64,000 nucleotides of DNA. Origin: Kitagawia praeruptora (taxonomy: Eukaryota; Streptophyta; Magnoliopsida; Apiales; Apiaceae). Shown here piece by piece: positions 63,335 to 64,000 of the stretch. Location: assembly GCA_037693485.1 (NCBI GenBank), contig CM075352.1, positions 68,512,001-68,576,000 on the forward strand, read 5' to 3'. The notes beneath the pieces were generated by a model, which did no database searches, was not told the origin of the DNA, and was given only the letters and a program-made list of their open reading frames with translations. Numbering within the stretch: position 1 is the first letter of the stretch; each line of letters opens with the position of its first letter. Made by a program: the position numbers and the translations under genes.

Positions 63335-64000
63335 TCAAGACATATCGGCAGACACCTTCCCTCTGCAAAATTTATTTCTTAGAGAACGCTCCAAGTGTTG
63401 GAAGATCAACAATAACATGCCTGCAGAGAACGGAACTTTCATCAATCATATTGCTCAACCAATGGTAGTAACCATAGTATTAGCAAAGATAAGTCTTTCA
63501 TCATGAATTATTATTGTACTGGGGAGGATGGTGATGAGAGTACAAGACAATAGTTGAGTACCTTGATTTTCTTTCTGCTGCAATGATCCTCTAACCAAAA
63601 GTGTGCCAGGTATTTGCTGAAAGACCTGTAAAACCATGATAAATAATTAAGTAAGATATTTTTTTACAAGTGGGAGATCACTTCAATAAAGTATTATTGC
63701 TTTCAAATATTACCGAGATGCGAAAATGCAAGTCATCTAATAGAGAGTTTGAACCATCTGAAACATATGATGCTTTATCCTCATATTCGGAAGTAGAAAC
63801 TTTAACAGTATCTAGTGTCCCGTTGTTCAAAATTACATCACAGTGATACTTTGAGGCTTTTATCTATTTTCAGGACATCAAAATTCAGTTAACAGATATC
63901 TTTCTAATCAAATTTTAAACTGCAAATAGATTTTTTAAACATACATTAATGTGGAATAATGCAACATCTGATTTACAGAATGCACCAACACTGCTGAAGA
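63335..64000 (-). CDS. 3' exons of an unidentified multi-exon gene, cut by the window edge
   Basis: Exons on the minus strand: 64000-63945 (partial), 63863-63714 (150 nt), 63625-63562 (64 nt), 63420-63335. All introns are GT-AG (GTATGT...ATAG, GTAATA...ACAG, GTACTC...GCAG) and phases agree through the first three exons. The text reads smoothly across the joins: SDVALFHIN then IKASKYHCDVILNNGTLDTV, then LLDDLHFRIS then VFQQIPGTLLVRGSLQQKEN. I do not recognise the family. The last exon is uncertain: in the spliced phase it ends at TGA 63335-63337, but another frame (VIVDLPTLGAFSKK) also looks protein-like. Confidence 0.55.

Noticed and set aside
1..64000. tRNA, rRNA or other structural RNA genes
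   Set aside because: No cloverleaf-type sequence with A and B boxes or rRNA segment was recognised by eye; only the tRNA-complementary primer sites are present.

Overview
This window is nuclear DNA of a flowering plant, most likely a eudicot. It contains intact plant LTR-retrotransposon lineages (Athila and Tat branches of Ty3/gypsy, Sirevirus-like and Tnt1-like Ty1/copia), hAT and Stowaway MITEs, and four plant genes or gene remnants at the right-hand end. About three quarters of it is mobile DNA in nested insertions.

Layout. 1-11825: an Athila-type element (Athila-1, + strand) that lacks only the first six bases of its left LTR. It carries gag-pol with six nonsense codons and one frameshift, plus an uninterrupted extra ORF after pol. 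11826-26850: a Sirevirus-like copia element (Copia-1, - strand) with its own LTR at 25800-26850. Athila-1 sits in its 3' noncoding part, and a second, non-autonomous Athila-like element (Athila-3, 17595-25288, TSD TATAT) sits in its gag. 28598-35116: a third, deleted Athila element (Athila-2, TSD TAGTG). 35685-36456: a poly(A)-tailed insertion resembling a LINE or SINE. 36834-50322: a 13.5-kb Tat/Retand-type element (TSD CTAGT) with dual RNase H. It also holds an antisense gene of about 1000 codons with TATA box and introns, and a second, small antisense ORF. 50323-55658: low-copy DNA with a ROT4/DEVIL-like small-peptide gene (50557-50706, -), a Stowaway MITE and a hAT MITE. 55659-58922: a deleted copia (Copia-2, TSD GAGTT) whose gag is split by a 799-bp hAT element. 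59154-60275: an intact UPF0496 (DUF677) gene directly downstream of the Copia-2 LTR. 61345-62950: a decayed LysM receptor-kinase pseudogene. 63335-64000: the 3' exons of an unidentified multi-exon gene.

The strongest unexpected signals are noncoding and structural. The Athila relatives share a two-hairpin motif just after pol, with covarying stems. They also share a hairpin followed by a polypurine tract that occurs twice per element, once internally and once at the 3' LTR. The Tat element has an analogous hairpin plus G-run, repeated five times in tandem and once more at its 3' LTR. The second major signal is the antisense gene of the Tat element: promoter, leader intron and two coding introns are all readable on the opposite strand to gag-pol.

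Limits: family names rest on recognised motifs and overall architecture. No database search, alignment or folding program was run, and differences were counted by eye.
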